DNA of 64,000 bases from Campanula takesimana (lineage: Eukaryota; Streptophyta; Magnoliopsida; Asterales; Campanulaceae): contig JAOWBW010000379.1 in assembly GCA_026119855.1 (NCBI GenBank), positions 331,301 to 395,300 on the forward strand. The letters are read 5' to 3'. Positions 1-10,793 of this stretch are shown one piece after another. A program made the translations under genes and the position numbers. The notes below the pieces were generated by a model, which did not search any database, was not told the DNA's origin, and worked only from the letters and a program-made list of their open reading frames with translations. Each line of letters begins with the position of its first letter. Positions within the stretch are counted from its first letter, which is position 1.

Positions 1-2
1 TC

Positions 3-968
3 AAGGCCAAAGGGCAAATCACCCCTCTGCAAGGGTACCAACCCAAGGCGATCAACGCCAACCATGCCCATCACAAGTATTGTGGCTACCACCAACATAG
101 TGGCCATCTTACCGAGGAATGCTTTGTCCTCCGTAAAATCATCCAAGATCTCATAGACAAGAAGGAATTCATAGTTCCTAGTGGCGGTGATGTCAATGTA
201 ATAGAGTTAGGAGAGTTTGAGGAGACCACTCATTCAATTCCCATTGTGAATGAGGGCTCCAATGTTATGAATAAATTTGATAATTCTTGTTACGTTGTGA
301 CTTATGATGAGGTAATGAGGGAAGTGTCAGAGAATAGGAAGAATCAAAACGGGAACGTCAACATGCTAACTCGATCCGGACGAGTCATAGCAAGCAATCC
401 AACTACTTCTATGCCAAGCACCTCTTCTCAAAGATCGCAAGCTCGCGACACTCCCGAAGATCCTTTATTAACACAACTCAAGAAGACTCAAGCCAATATA
501 TCCATTTGGGACCTCATTGCATCTTCAAAGAAACATCGAGATCTTTTCATCAGCAATCTCGACAACACATCAGTTTCTCCCGATACAACTCCCAAAGACC
601 TTACTGCTATGATAGGCCACATGCACTTTGGCAATGTCATCACTTTTGCCGATATGGATCTTCTACCATTTGGGTACGATCACAATGAGGCCATCTACCT
701 CAAAGTAAGGGCAAGGGGGAGACCTATTTCAAGAGTTTTGGTCGACGGTGGCTCCGCACTCAACTTAATGCCTGGCCGAATAATGGGCATACTGGGGATT
801 AAGAGTTTAGATATAAGGCCTTCTACTCAAGTGATCCGAGGTTACGACAGCACTGCCCGCACAGTCATGGGTATGGTGGAAATAGACATTGAGTTTGGGA
901 GCATGGTTATGTTCATCCCGTTTCAAGTGCTCGATGTCCCCTCCTCATTCAACTTGCTCTTGGGCTGA
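3..968 (+). pseudogene. Gag C-terminus and aspartic protease of element A
   Basis: One frame is open from base 3 to a TGA at 966-968. Residues about 25-50 hold a Cys/His cluster (CGYHQHSGHLTEEC) followed by IQDL, the zinc-knuckle-like end of Tat Gag; B (39432-40061) and D (57600-58307) have matching clusters. A linker follows, then the protease core with VDGGSALNLMP as the catalytic aspartate loop and ending SSFNLLLG. The family normally reads LLGRPWIH here, so the terminal TGA most likely replaces an Arg codon, and coding resumes in the same frame. The product would process the Gag-Pol polyprotein inside virus-like particles. It is partial at the 5' side. Confidence 0.85.
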
Positions 969-1634
969 CCATGGATACACAGTTCTAATGCCGTCCCTTC
1001 GACTCTCCATCAGTGTGTCAAGTTCAGAAATGGGGATGAAATAGTGACCGTCATGGCAGAAAACATCACTATTCACAGAAAATGGGAACCCGTTCACCAA
1101 GTTCAGCATGGTTTAGAAAACTCCACCCTCTCCGGCGTCTCAATCAACGCCATCGACAAAGAAGGGGGAAACGGATCATGGACCCTCGGCAATCAAAAAG
1201 TCTTCCGTATGATGAGGAATATGAATTACTTCCCCGGTTTAGGCCTAGGGAAGCACCAACAAGGGAGAATGCAACCCGTTGAGGTCCCTTTTGTCAAGAA
1301 CAGGTTCGGATTAGGGTATGAACCTTCCGAGGATGACATGAAATATGAACAAGCTGTAAAGAATGAAAAATCCCGAGCTCGCAGAGAAAACATGCACTAT
1401 GATATTCCCAATTTAAGGCCTTACCGCAAGACTTTAAATGGCTACTTTGTCCGTCAGGGGGAAGATGTCCCGTACATAATTTTTCCCGAGCCATGGATCA
1501 ACAGTAAAGGTATCAGAAAGCCCGATCTTGAAGTCTTTGCCGATTGTGAGATTCAGAAGAACGAAGAGGAACCAACTCCTATGTCACCCCGAGAATGGTG
1601 GGGGAAGAAAGTGACCATAGAGTCTGAGACATAG
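969..1634 (+). pseudogene. G-patch-containing linker of the element A polyprotein
   Basis: This stretch continues the frame of the protease after its TGA. At about 1215-1270 it has a glycine-rich run, NYFPGLGLGKHQQGR, that fits a G-patch, an RNA-binding motif present between protease and RT in many Tat elements. Downstream is the PYIIFPEPW motif, also seen in D at about 58395. A TAG at 1632-1634 ends it, and RT-linker coding follows in the same frame from 1641. Element D lacks the G-patch but keeps the part after it. Confidence 0.75.
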
Positions 1635-1640
1635 ATTACC

Positions 1641-2942
1641 ATGGGAGAGGAGTTAACTGATATAGCCTCCATATTCGAGGAATTTTCCATCATAGATGAG
1701 TGCCAAGTCAATGCCATCTCCGAAGACACCGACACGGGAAGTGAGCCTATCACCGAGGTCAAGCCGAGCTCCGAGCCGATCAACAACTGGTACTCAACAA
1801 AGGGACCCGTGGTATCCGAAGAATTCCTGATCGAGAAAATGGGTTGCATACCGTGCAAGGTTACAAAGGAAGACTTTTTAACATTCACTTTCGAGTCCGA
1901 GAGTGTTTCCAATACCCTCACCCAAGAGGATATGGAGGCAATATCCCAGCGTGTGTTCCCTTTCTTTGCTAATGAAAAATTTAATCTTTCTGAGTACCCC
2001 GAGATTGCAAACATCATAAATGATTTATTAACTAATAATGAATTTAATGAACTAGTTAATAACGATTCAAATAATGATGAAATAGACCACGAAAACACAA
2101 CATTCTTAAATGAACTTGCTCAACAGGTCCGTAGTCGTTGTGAAAATGGTCCAAGGGCTGACGAAGAATTGCATGTTGTTAATCTGGGTACCGATGAGGA
2201 GCCGAAAGAAACCAAGATCGAAAGCTTCTTCAAGGGGGAAGAGAAAGACAGATTGACTGCACTGCTAAGAGAGTTCGTGGATGTATTTGCATGGTCATAC
2301 AAAGACATGCCGGGTTTAGACAGAAAGGTCGCCGAGCACAGGATTCCGATCAGAGATGACGCTAAGCTGACAAAACAGAAACTCAGAAAGATCAAGCCAA
2401 AGTGGTCTTTACAAGTCAAAGAAGAGATAGAGAAGCTTCTCAGTGTGGGCTTCATCAAATTTATTGAGTATCCGACTTGGCTCGCAAATGTTGTGACAGC
2501 CAGAAAGGCTAACGGCAAGGTCCATGTTTGTGTGGATTTTCGAGATTTGAACAAAGCTTCTCCGAAGGATGACTTTCCACTACCCAACATCGACATGGTA
2601 GTCGAATCCACTGCTGCCTACGAGATCCGCTCATTTGTGGATGGTTTTGCTGGGTATAACCAGATTCTCATGGCCGAGGAGAATCAACACAAGACTGCTT
2701 TCACAACACCGTGGGGCACTTTTTGCTACACAGTCATGCCATTTGGGTTAAGGAACGCTGGGGCTACTTATCAAAGGGCTGTGACAGACTTGTTCCACAA
2801 CATGATTCACAAAAAAATTGAGGTCTATGTGGACGACATGATCATCCATTCAAAGGGGACTGATGGCCAACATTTGATCGACCTCCGCAAGTTCTTCGAA
2901 AGGCTTCGACAACACAAGATGAGGCTCAATCCTGCAAAGTGA
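1641..2942 (+). pseudogene. Reverse transcriptase of element A
   Basis: An acidic linker of about 180 residues (LTQEDMEAISQRVFPFF, also conserved in D) precedes the RT domain. The RT shows VFAWSYKDMPG, the fingers motif VHVCVDFRDLNKASPKDDFP, the SFVDGFAGYNQI block and the catalytic YVDD (VYVDDMIIHSK) near 2825-2850. It ends at a TGA (2940-2942) where relatives have the Cys of NPAKCTFGV; D keeps the Cys. The enzyme copies element RNA into DNA in the particle. The catalytic YVDD is intact, but stops on both sides prevent a full polyprotein. Confidence 0.9.
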
Positions 2943-3449
2943 ACTTTCGGGGTTATCCGAGGCAAAGTTCTTGGCTACATGGTCACCGAGAGGGGAATTG
3001 AAGTAGATCCCTCGAAAATCAAGGCAATCATTGAAATGCCTCCTCCAAAGACACAGTAAGAAATCAAAGGTTTCATGGGCAGACTTCAGTACATCAGTCG
3101 GTTTGTGCACCAACTCACTTCCATGTGTGAGCCCATCTTCAAGCTACTCAAAAAGAATGTGGATCTAGAGTGGACCGATGCTTGCCAAGAAGCCTTCGAT
3201 CAAGTGAAGCATTACTTGACATGCCCTCCAGTCCTAGTCCCACCGCACAAAGAGAAACCTCTCTTGCTCTACCTCACAGTGAATGATAAAGCCCTAGGGG
3301 CTATGCTAGCACAAGAGCAACGAGACTCCACAAAGGAGAATGCCATTTAGTTTGCCAGTCACCATTTTCAAGGAGGTGAAAAGAACTACTCTGTCTTAGA
3401 GAAGTCATGTGCAGCATTGGTTTGGGTTACTTAAAAGCTCAAACATTAC
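2943..3449 (+). pseudogene. RT thumb/connection and Ty3-type RNase H of element A
   Basis: The frame continues past the TGA with the thumb (GKVLGYMVTERGIE) and MPPPKTQ, then a TAA at 3057-3059 where D reads Lys. The segment 3075-3350 has the connection block GRLQYISRFVHQL and the RNase H start (PLLLYLTVNDKALGAMLAQE). A TAG at 3348-3350 and a TAA near 3432 interrupt the rest, which ends at the KLKHYMEAF region. In Tat elements this original RNase H is often degenerate because a second RNase H follows. The homologous part is deleted in element D. Confidence 0.8.
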
Positions 3450-4190
3450 ATGGAAGCCTTTCCAATCAAGCTAGTAGCAAAAGTGGACCCACTCCACTAT
3501 ATATTCGAGAAGCCTTTCATGTCAACAAGGATAGCCAAGTGCTATTTCATGCTCGCCGGCTATGATATCACTTACGTCACACTCAAATCCATCAGGGGGA
3601 AAGTGTTCAGTGATCAGCTTGCTGAATTTCCGTGTGACGAAGTGAAGGGGGAAGACTTACAATTTCCCGACGAGCACTTGATTTGCACTACAAGCGAGGA
3701 AAATAAGTGGCAACTTTTTTTCGATGGCGCAGCCAATAAGCACGGTTATGGGATAGGAATGTTGCTTGTCGATCCAAAGGACATCTACACTCCAATTGCA
3801 ATCCGTCTTGAATTCAAAGCTACCAACAACATTGCTGAATATGAGGCATGTATAGCGGGACTAGAAGTGGCCCTAGAAAGAAATGTCACAGATCTAGAAG
3901 TGTTCGGTGACTCCCTGCTCCTTATCAATCAGACGTCGGGTAAATGGAGAATCCAAGACTCGACCCTCCAATAGTATGCTCAACACCTCAAGGAATTGGT
4001 TGAATAGTTTCAAGACATCACGTTCAATTATTTGCCAAGAGACAAGAACCGCTTTGCTGATGCTTTGGCTACTATAGCCTCACTAGTTGAGATGCCAAAG
4101 GGAAAAATGGTGAAGCCCTTCAAAATTTCAAGTAGGACTAGTCCGGCATATTGTATGAGTATTGAGATCAATGAAGTCCAAATAAGCCCC
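3450..4190 (+). pseudogene. Archaeal-type RNase H (aRNH) of element A
   Basis: After a connector (YFMLAGYDITYVTLKSIRGK) comes a second RNase H domain. Its LFFDGAANKHGYGIGMLLV block carries the first catalytic Asp, IAEYEACIAGL the catalytic Glu, and VFGDSLLLINQ the next Asp, with PRDKNRFADALA near the end. An additional aRNH-type domain is characteristic of the Tat lineage. TAG codons at 3972-3974 and near 4005 break it. The frame shifts in a C-run at about 4188-4192, after which integrase is read in a different frame. Element D has a homologue at 59998-60620. Confidence 0.85.
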
Positions 4191-5408
4191 CGTGGTACAC
4201 AGACATCATGAACTTCCTCAACAATGGCACTTTCCCCGAGAACAGCAATGGGAAATCTAGAATAGCATTACAAAAGCTAGCTGCAAGATATGTGTTGATT
4301 GGGAACCGAGTCTACAAAAGACATCACCAAGGGATCAATCTCTTATGTGAAAATGAGACCGAAGCTCAAGAGATAATGCACGAAGTCCACGAAGGCGAGT
4401 GTGGACCCCACATGAATGGGATCATGTTAGCCAAGAAGATACTCCGTATTGGCTACTATTGGACTAAAATGAAAAGAGACTGTATCGAGAAAGTCAAGAA
4501 ATGCGCAAAATGCCAGTTCCATGCTAATCTGCAACATGCTCCACCATCACAACTGTACAACATGACTACACCTTGGCCATTCTCTTGTTGGGGCATAGAT
4601 ATCATCGGCAAAGTCCATCCTACGGGAAGCAACGGACACTCATTTATTCTAGTAGCCGTGCATTATTTCACAAAATGGGTCGAAGCACAAGCCTACCGAG
4701 TTCTCAACGCCAAGAAAGTGGCCGAATTCGTGAAGAATAACATCATGTGCCGATACGGTATTCCTCATGAGATCATCTCCAAAAATGGTTAACACTTTGA
4801 GAAGGAAATGGATGCACTTTTGGTTAACTACAAAATTACCAAGCACAAGTCATCCTCGTACTGCCCCCAAGCCAATGGAGCGGTCGAAGCAGCAAATAAA
4901 ATGATTGAGGTCATCATACGGAAGATAGCTTCAACAGGAAGGGATTGGCCCGAGAAGTTACCGTTAGCATTATGGGGCTACCGCACATCGATCTGGTCAG
5001 CAACGGGAGAGACCCCATACTCATTGGTTTATGGTTCCGAAGCCGTACTCCCAGTCGAACTCGAAGTTCCTTTTCTACGGGTCTTGCTTGAAAATCAAGT
5101 CAACGAGGTTGATTAGATGCAAAGTCGGTATGAACAGTTATCCCTACTCGACAAAAAGAGGCTAAGAGCATTTGAGCGCACAAGGTCTTATCAACAAAAA
5201 TGGCAAAGGCTTTCAACAAGAAGGTGAAGCCTCCACACATCAAAGTGGGAGACTTGGTCTTAAGAAGAATCCCCTTGGGAAATGGGGACCCCGATGAATC
5301 GGTCCTTACGTGGTCAAGAAGATATTGAGCAGCGGTCTAGTCCGACTCATAGACTTGGATGGCGATCAACTACCAAAGGAGGTCAACCTTGACAAGCTCA
5401 AGAAGTCC
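4191..5408 (+). pseudogene. Integrase of element A
   Basis: The N-terminal zinc finger is visible as HEVHEGECGPHMNG followed by CAKCQFHA. The catalytic core has GIDIIGKVHP with the first Asp and PQANGAVEAANK with the Glu. Where the family has ISDNG, this copy reads ISKNG, so the second catalytic Asp is replaced by Lys, and a TAA follows at 4790-4792. A TAG at 5114-5116 and a frameshift near 5205 damage the C-terminal GPY-like module, recognisable near 5300-5390. The enzyme would insert element cDNA into the chromosome; this copy is dead. Confidence 0.85.
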
Positions 5409-5427
5409 GACTCATAGACTTGGATCG

Positions 5428-5630
5428 CTAGGTTGAAAACCCGCAAGGGCGGCCTAGGAAAAATTAGAGCAAGTGCAAAAAAGAAGCCCACTAGATTGAA
5501 AACCCGAAAGGGTGGTCTAAAAAATAGGGTGCACGGAAAAAAATTATAAAAAAATGGTCTTCATTTGTTTGAACTACGGAGACCTGAGCCTCTCTACGAG
5601 AGGAACGTAGGCAACCTTCGGGTGCGGTCT
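5428..5630 (+). other. Structured 3' module of element A (two GNRA-like hairpins plus three-helix element)
   Basis: Just after the integrase end lie two similar hairpins, 5428-5458 (outer arms CTAGG/CCTAG, inner CCC-GCAA-GGG) and 5491-5519 (CTAGA/TCTA, inner CCC-GAAA-GGG). At 5571-5630 comes a larger element: CTACG pairs with CGTAG, enclosing CCTCTC-TAC-GAGAGG, followed by ACC-TTCG-GGT. Homologues occur in B, D and E with changes on both sides of the stems. Pairing was judged by eye; an RNA role is inferred. Confidence 0.6.
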
Positions 5631-5784
5631 AAAACAAAATTTTTACCCAATCATGTCATAACAAAATGCAATTTTCTTCAATTCTTAAATCATTCTTGCC
5701 ATTACAACAGATAATGTTGAGCAATAAAAGACATTAAAACATTAAATCCTAACAAGCGGTCTACTTAATTGCAATCTTGGGGTA

Positions 5785-7185
5785 CTAGGAAAAATCTATT
5801 TTTTTCTTAGCTTTCGAAGTGCCACTTGAAGGGCTCTCAATCCTACTCTTCTTGGAAGGCCTAGGAACGCTGAGGCGGACCGAAACCTTCTGCGCAGCAA
5901 GATGCCTCCGAGCATAGAAACTATCCAAAGGAGTACCGAAAGGGTCAGCCAAAATATTGTTCGAATCAGCAGCAACTTCCTTATAGCTCAAAGCACTGCT
6001 AGGCTCAAAGTCCTTCCCTAGCAACTCAGCTCGAAGCATGTCAACCCAAGTGATACCACGGTAAAGGGTGCCGAACAGATAATCCAAGTAACTCTTGGGA
6101 AGAAATATACTACCCCGATGAGTAAGGACGGAAGCCCACCGATGACGGTCACCGCCCCAAACCAACTGGAGTTCCCTCGAAAAGTCTGGACCCATGTACG
6201 AGACTGGACGGAGCACCCCGCTCCTTGGAAAAGGGACAATCTGCTGACGACCGAACTGCCGAAGAACTCTCTCAGGCTGATAAAATGAGGAATCTTTGAG
6301 ACTGGGGAAGACAACATGCCCAGAACCCAAAGTCCATTCCACGAAAGGACGAAGCCCCCAAGAGGGGGGACACCACTCAATGTCGGCCGATCCTCGAGAT
6401 GCAAAGAATTTCTTCCAACCATCTTCAGATAAATCCCGAGTTATCAGCTTCCTCCTATGAACAGCAAAAGGAGAAAGATCACCATCCAGAGAATAAATTC
6501 TGAAATGCTCTCGAAGCCATATAGTTAAGAGCAAGGGGCTTCCCCGGCACATCTCGCCTGTCCGATGCAACTCATCCAAGCCGTGCAAGGTTTCCCCTAC
6601 TATGAGAGGAATTATGCTAAACTATTACTCTTTCGCCTGCAAGACAATCTCAGCCAGTTGAGCATCCTCAGTACCAAAGGGTGTAACAAACAAGACTTCA
6701 GTAAAAATACATGCTGCCAAGGTATTCCTCTTAAAGGACTGAACCACAGTATCCTCTGAATGCAAACTGAAGAACATCGGCAACTCAGTTATGTCGACCA
6801 CGGTACCATGCAGCATCTTTTTCACATCCTCAATAGGAAGGTTCAACAAATAGGACCACGAATCAATCACACTTCGATGGTATTTGAGTACTGCAATCTG
6901 AGCCGCCAATGGCAAGCCAAGAATGGCACCAAAGTCATCAACAGTCAAAACCATTTCATTCGCCGAAAAATTAAAGGTGTGACTGTCACAATCCCAAAAG
7001 GCTGTAGCGGCCTTCAATAAATCCCAATCCGGTTTCAACGTCCGTAGCGTGAAAAGAATGCGGAATCCAAAGTCTTTGACAAAGGCCTTCTTAGGATGAG
7101 TCTTGAAAGAATACACAAAGGTCGACAAGTCCTTCTAATAGTCACCAACAACCTTGGCATCAAGAACGAAAGAATTGGAAGCCAT
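5785..7185 (-). pseudogene. Antisense accessory ORF of element A (plant-mobile-domain/DUF7745-like)
   Basis: One minus-strand frame runs 467 codons from an ATG at 7183-7185 (MASNSF) to the stop at 5785. It is broken only by a TAG near 7135 and two adjacent stops between 6588 and 6625, with no frameshift. Motifs are FWDCDSHTFNFSANEM, ILGLPL, LHGLDELHRTG and GSPLLLTIWLREHF, with a Lys/Arg-rich tail. Element D has a clear homologue in the same place and orientation (62329-63790). Antisense extra ORFs after pol are known in Tat elements. The motifs resemble plant proteins of the mobile-domain/DUF7745 type; that family name is from memory. Function is unknown. It is less damaged than the neighbouring pol. 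Confidence 0.7.
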
Positions 7186-7794
7186 GGAAAATGTGGATTA
7201 CAAGCAAAATTGAGCAAAGAAAAGATGTTCAAGGATGGCAGAAAAGAGCTGTTGGAAGAATGGTCTCGAACAGAGGCTGATATTATAGCTGTTGGGGATC
7301 TTTTGGCCAGCAAATATCAAGCCCCAGAATTCGCTTCCCAGAAGTTCGTGCCTCCCGCCACCCATTTGGGAAGCGCGCGCGTCCCACAACTGCACGCCGA
7401 GGCACCTGCATTCCGTTCCAGAGATACCTCAACTGGCCCTTGTCAAAGAAGGAAATCATAAGGAAACAAAGTTCAAACTTTTCCAAAATCAGCAGGATCA
7501 AGACCACAACTCCGCCCTTGAATACACAGTTAGGCACATCATTTTGGTCTGCCCCTAAGGCATGTCTAAATTAAAATAAGATAGAAACGCCCACTAAACC
7601 TAAAAGTAGGGTGTGTCTCTTACTTTTCAGTCAAGGTTAATCTCGGCATTTTCCCCTCTAAAGCGAAAACATCTTTTTGGTCTGCAGTCAACTGTGCCCG
7701 CACCCCATAAAAGTCATGAATACATCAGATACAGCTACAAATAGCAATTCGTTCCATGGTAAACCACTGAAATCACCACTTCTCAAGCAACGTA
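7186..7794. other. Element A 3' untranslated region, no gene recognised
   Basis: This stretch lies between the start of the antisense ORF and the tandem repeats. Short open frames exist on both strands but none shows a recognisable motif. A GC-alternating run, GCGCGCGCG, at about 7374 resembles the palindromes in the A LTR. A promoter for the antisense ORF would have to lie here; no convincing TATA box was found. Confidence 0.5.
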
Positions 7795-8225
7795 GCGGAT
7801 TCACTAACGGATTCGTCGACCGGGTTCACAAACGGACTCATTCAATGGATTCACAAACGGATTCATCAAGCGGATTCACTAACGGATTCGTCAACCGAGA
7901 TCACAAACGGACTCATTCAATGGATTCACAAACGGATTCATCAAGCGGATTCACTAACGGATTCGTCAACCGGGTTCACAAACGAACTCATTCAATGGAT
8001 TCACAAACGGATTCATCAAGCGCATTCACTAACGGATTTGTCAACCGGGTTCACAAACGGACCATCCAATGGATTCACAAGCGGATTTACTAACGGATTC
8101 AGCCAACGGGTTCACCAACGGACCCAGCCATCGGATTCACCAACGGATTCGACGAATGGACTCATAGACGGGTCCAACAAATGGATTCACAAATGGATTC
8201 AGCCGGTCGATTCACAAACGGATCA
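7795..8225 (+). repeat. 75-bp tandem repeat in the 3' region of element A
   Basis: A unit of 75 bp, built from shorter GGATTCAC(A/T)AACGGATTC pieces, is repeated about four times and then decays into single ~15-19 bp pieces. Open frames through it (25-residue repeats such as SGFTNGFVNR) are by-products of the periodicity. Tandem repeats in this hypervariable 3' position are known for Tat-lineage elements and can seed satellites. Confidence 0.9.
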
Positions 8226-8386
8226 TGCCACCTCCTCTATAAAAAAAATCCGCTCACACAGGGAGCACACCCCTATCTCTTTCAATTTTAAATTCTTTCT
8301 TTCATCGAGTCTTTGCTTTTTCCTGGTGATGTCCTCGGCGGCTGTCTTTCTTTCGTCAGCGCGTTTTGCTTTGCAATCCACGCCGC

Positions 8387-8396
8387 TGAGGGGCTC
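8387..8396 (+). promoter_or_regulatory. Polypurine tract of element A
   Basis: TGAGGGGCTC directly precedes the LTR. The 3' end of element B has CGAGGGGCTC in the same place, and the preceding ~120 bp (TCCTCGGCGG, TCTTTCTTTCGTC) are also shared. This is the expected plus-strand primer. Confidence 0.75.
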
Positions 8397-9409
8397 TGTA
8401 GACACCCCGCCTTGGACCGCTCACCCCGATTGCACATTTGATTTTGTGTTTCTCCCTATTTTATGTGTTTTCCTTTAGTTTATGTTACTTTTGTTAAGTT
8501 CCCGACTGACTCCGTTAAGTCCAGGGACTAAACTCAATAAAGGGGATAATCTGTCTCGTACTGATGACTTCCACCATGTCAAGGCTGACTTTCTAGTCCA
8601 TTCTATCAAAAAAGCCATTTCAAAGGCGCGCATCTCCGCCCGTAGGGGTCAGAAACGCGCGCGTCCCACCTCCAAGGCAGGGGGCGCGCGCATCTGGGCG
8701 TCAGTTACAGATTTTCTCCAAGAATCCCTCCCTTGCTCATTTTACATGATTTTGTCCGGGAAAGATTTCTTGGTGACTGTGTTTTGGCATCAAAAACATC
8801 TCTTTTACAACTATATAAACCCCTCTAATTCAACATTGAAGAAAAGAGGACTTTTTGTGACTAAGAAAACTATACACAAACCATTTCCAAGACATTTCTA
8901 AGGCAATTCACCAATAAGTGTTTGAAGTCACTTGAAGTTTAGGTAAAACTCTATTTTTCTCCTCCCTCTCTACTTCATCTCTTCTCTCTTTCTTTTACTT
9001 TAATCAAACATGCAACCACCCAAATCATTTTGGGACATGACACCAAAGACCGCTTCATTCCATTGAAGTTGGTCAAGGAGTTATCTCCCTACATTCAAAA
9101 CCCCCTTTTTTAACCCCTTTTATCATAATCAAAGAATAGGAAGAACATTTTACTTATGTAGACTTTGAACAAGCAAGACCAACATTAGTTGCGCGAGATG
9201 GGTGTTTAAGTACTTCCCATCTTGTAATCTAACCCCCGAACCTCCATAACAAGAATATCTGTTTTCGTACCAAAACTTAGGCTAAATTATTAGGTTTTTC
9301 TTATGTTCCGTTAAAAACATAGGTGGCGACTCTAAAACACGAATAGACAACCTAGGATCCCCCCGCGCGCTCTAGCCAAACTATTGGGGCTCCGCCCGGG
9401 GTATCTACA
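8397..9409 (+). repeat. 3' LTR of element A
   Basis: The LTR starts TGTAGACACCCCGCC and ends GGGGTATCTACA, giving 1013 bp with TG...CA ends. Its first ~40 bp and last ~220 bp match the LTRs of element B. The middle has GC-rich palindromes (8625-8692) and a TATA box (8812-8819). Near the end, GGTGGCGACTCTAAA (9322-9336) repeats part of the primer-binding-site sequence. Copia gag sequence resumes at 9410. Confidence 0.9.
8812..8819 (+). promoter_or_regulatory. TATA box of the element A LTR
   Basis: TATATAAA within CTATATAAACCCC fits a plant RNA polymerase II core promoter. The palindromic GC block lies 120-190 bp upstream. Confidence 0.6.
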
Positions 9410-10722
9410 GCTGCACTCACATCACATCTTGAGAATAGAAGATCACCATTATTTTGAACTGGAGTTAGAAATCCTTTATCTGCAAGTTCATCAGTCGTAT
9501 AGCTCTTCCGTTTGGGTTTCATGCTTGGTAAGAATTGACTTTCATGATCATCCTCATCATCGGAACTAACGACCAAACAAGTGTGACCTTCTTCAGAATC
9601 CTCATCGCTTTCATCAGAATCTGACTCTATCCAAGTAGTTAACTCTTTTGAGGTAGAGTCTTCTTCAGCCATCATTCCCTTTTGCTTTGAGTACATTGGA
9701 GTGAAGTTTCTTTTCTTCTTCATATACTCATACTTGGGAATTGGACATTCTGATGTGAAATGACCGAGTTTCCTACAATTAAAACAAACAAGATCTTCTT
9801 TCTTCTTAGAGAAGTTAAAGTTCTCTTTCTTCTTTGCGGGGATGCTCCTTGAAAACCTTGTTGGATCTTTGCTTGATGATCCGGGTCTTGCTGTCTTTCG
9901 GAACTATTGGAATCTTTTCACGAACATAGCAAAATCATCATCATCCATATCAAGTAATTCTGATCTGGAGATCTTTGGATCTTCTTCCTCGATCACTTCT
10001 TCCTTTTGAGCGACCAATGATAAACTTTTAGTCTTTTCCTCCATTTATTCAATGTTATGGAGCTTGATGTCAAAGACTTTAAGGTTGGCATAGAGACTTC
10101 TGAGTGACATATCATCTAGAAGCTTGGTATCTTCAAGAGTGTTTCCTTTGTGAAGATATTGAGAACCAATGGCAGCTAGAAAATTAACATTGATTTATTT
10201 CTTGGTAAGCTTCTTTCCGAGTGCTGTGTATGTACTCACGGTCTCACAATAACGATCATAAGTGGCTCTGAGTGATTCACCGGGGATCTTAGCAAAGTTG
10301 TTGAATCTTCTTTGAATTGCGAACTTTTTGCTTTCCTTGCAAGCTTGATCTCCTTCGATGTAATCTTCAATTGCATCCCAAAGATCTTTTGCAGTAGAAC
10401 ATTCCATGATCTGTCGACGCTGTGATGTACTTAACGAACTTACGAGTATGCTTTTTGCTTTTACATCCATTCCAACCAATCTTTTATCTTCATCGGTCTA
10501 TTCAGCTTTTGGTTTCTTGATTGATGGTGTGTCTGCATTGGTTTCTGGATTCGGATTAGCTTTCATTGGGAAGTATGGTCCAATGGTAAGACAATCACCG
10601 AGTTGCTCATCCATGGAGTAGAAGTGAGTTAGAATGATGTGTTTCCATACGTCAAAGTTATCTTCGCCGAACGCTGGAACGTAAGTGTAGTTAGCTGTTG
10701 CCATAGTTTTCTGACTTGCCAT
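9410..10722 (-). pseudogene. Ty1/copia Gag, broken
   Basis: One minus-strand frame starts at the ATG 10720-10722 (MASQKTMATANY). It shows the copia Gag pattern FGEDNFDVWKHIIL and STAKDLWDAIEDYIEG, then the zinc knuckle CFNCRKLGHFTSEC (C-x2-C-x4-H-x4-C, near 9750-9790) and an acidic tail. Stops lie near 10495, 10192, 10045 and 9910, all in the same frame. The insertion of element A removes everything after the tail. It would form the particle shell and bind element RNA. Confidence 0.85.
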
Positions 10723-10779
10723 TTTGAATCGGCACCCAAGCTGTTAAGCTTCAAAAACAGAAGTTTTATGAAGGTGTTA

Positions 10780-10791
10780 GCTCTGATACCA
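10780..10791 (-). promoter_or_regulatory. Primer-binding site of the copia element
   Basis: The minus strand reads TGGTATCAGAGC, the usual complement of the 3' end of initiator tRNA-Met, two bases inside the LTR end at 10794. Confidence 0.85.
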
Positions 10792-10793
10792 CT

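Larger units (their letters stand above)
1..9409 (+). mobile_element. Element A: Ty3/gypsy retrotransposon, Tat lineage (5' end outside window)
   Basis: The order gag, protease, G-patch, reverse transcriptase, RNase H, a second archaeal-type RNase H, integrase, then a long 3' region with an antisense ORF and tandem repeats before the LTR is the layout known for the Tat lineage of plant Ty3/gypsy elements. The 5' LTR and most of gag lie left of the window; the 3' LTR ends in TATCTACA at 9409. About ten in-frame stops and at least two frameshifts show that it is no longer autonomous. It is inserted in a minus-strand Ty1/copia gag that resumes at 9410. The 5-bp target duplication cannot be tested because the left end is missing. 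Confidence 0.9.

Noticed and set aside
7677..8478. Repeat-protein-like frames (SGFTNGFVNR repeats)
   Set aside because: Produced by the 75-bp tandem array in the element A 3' region.
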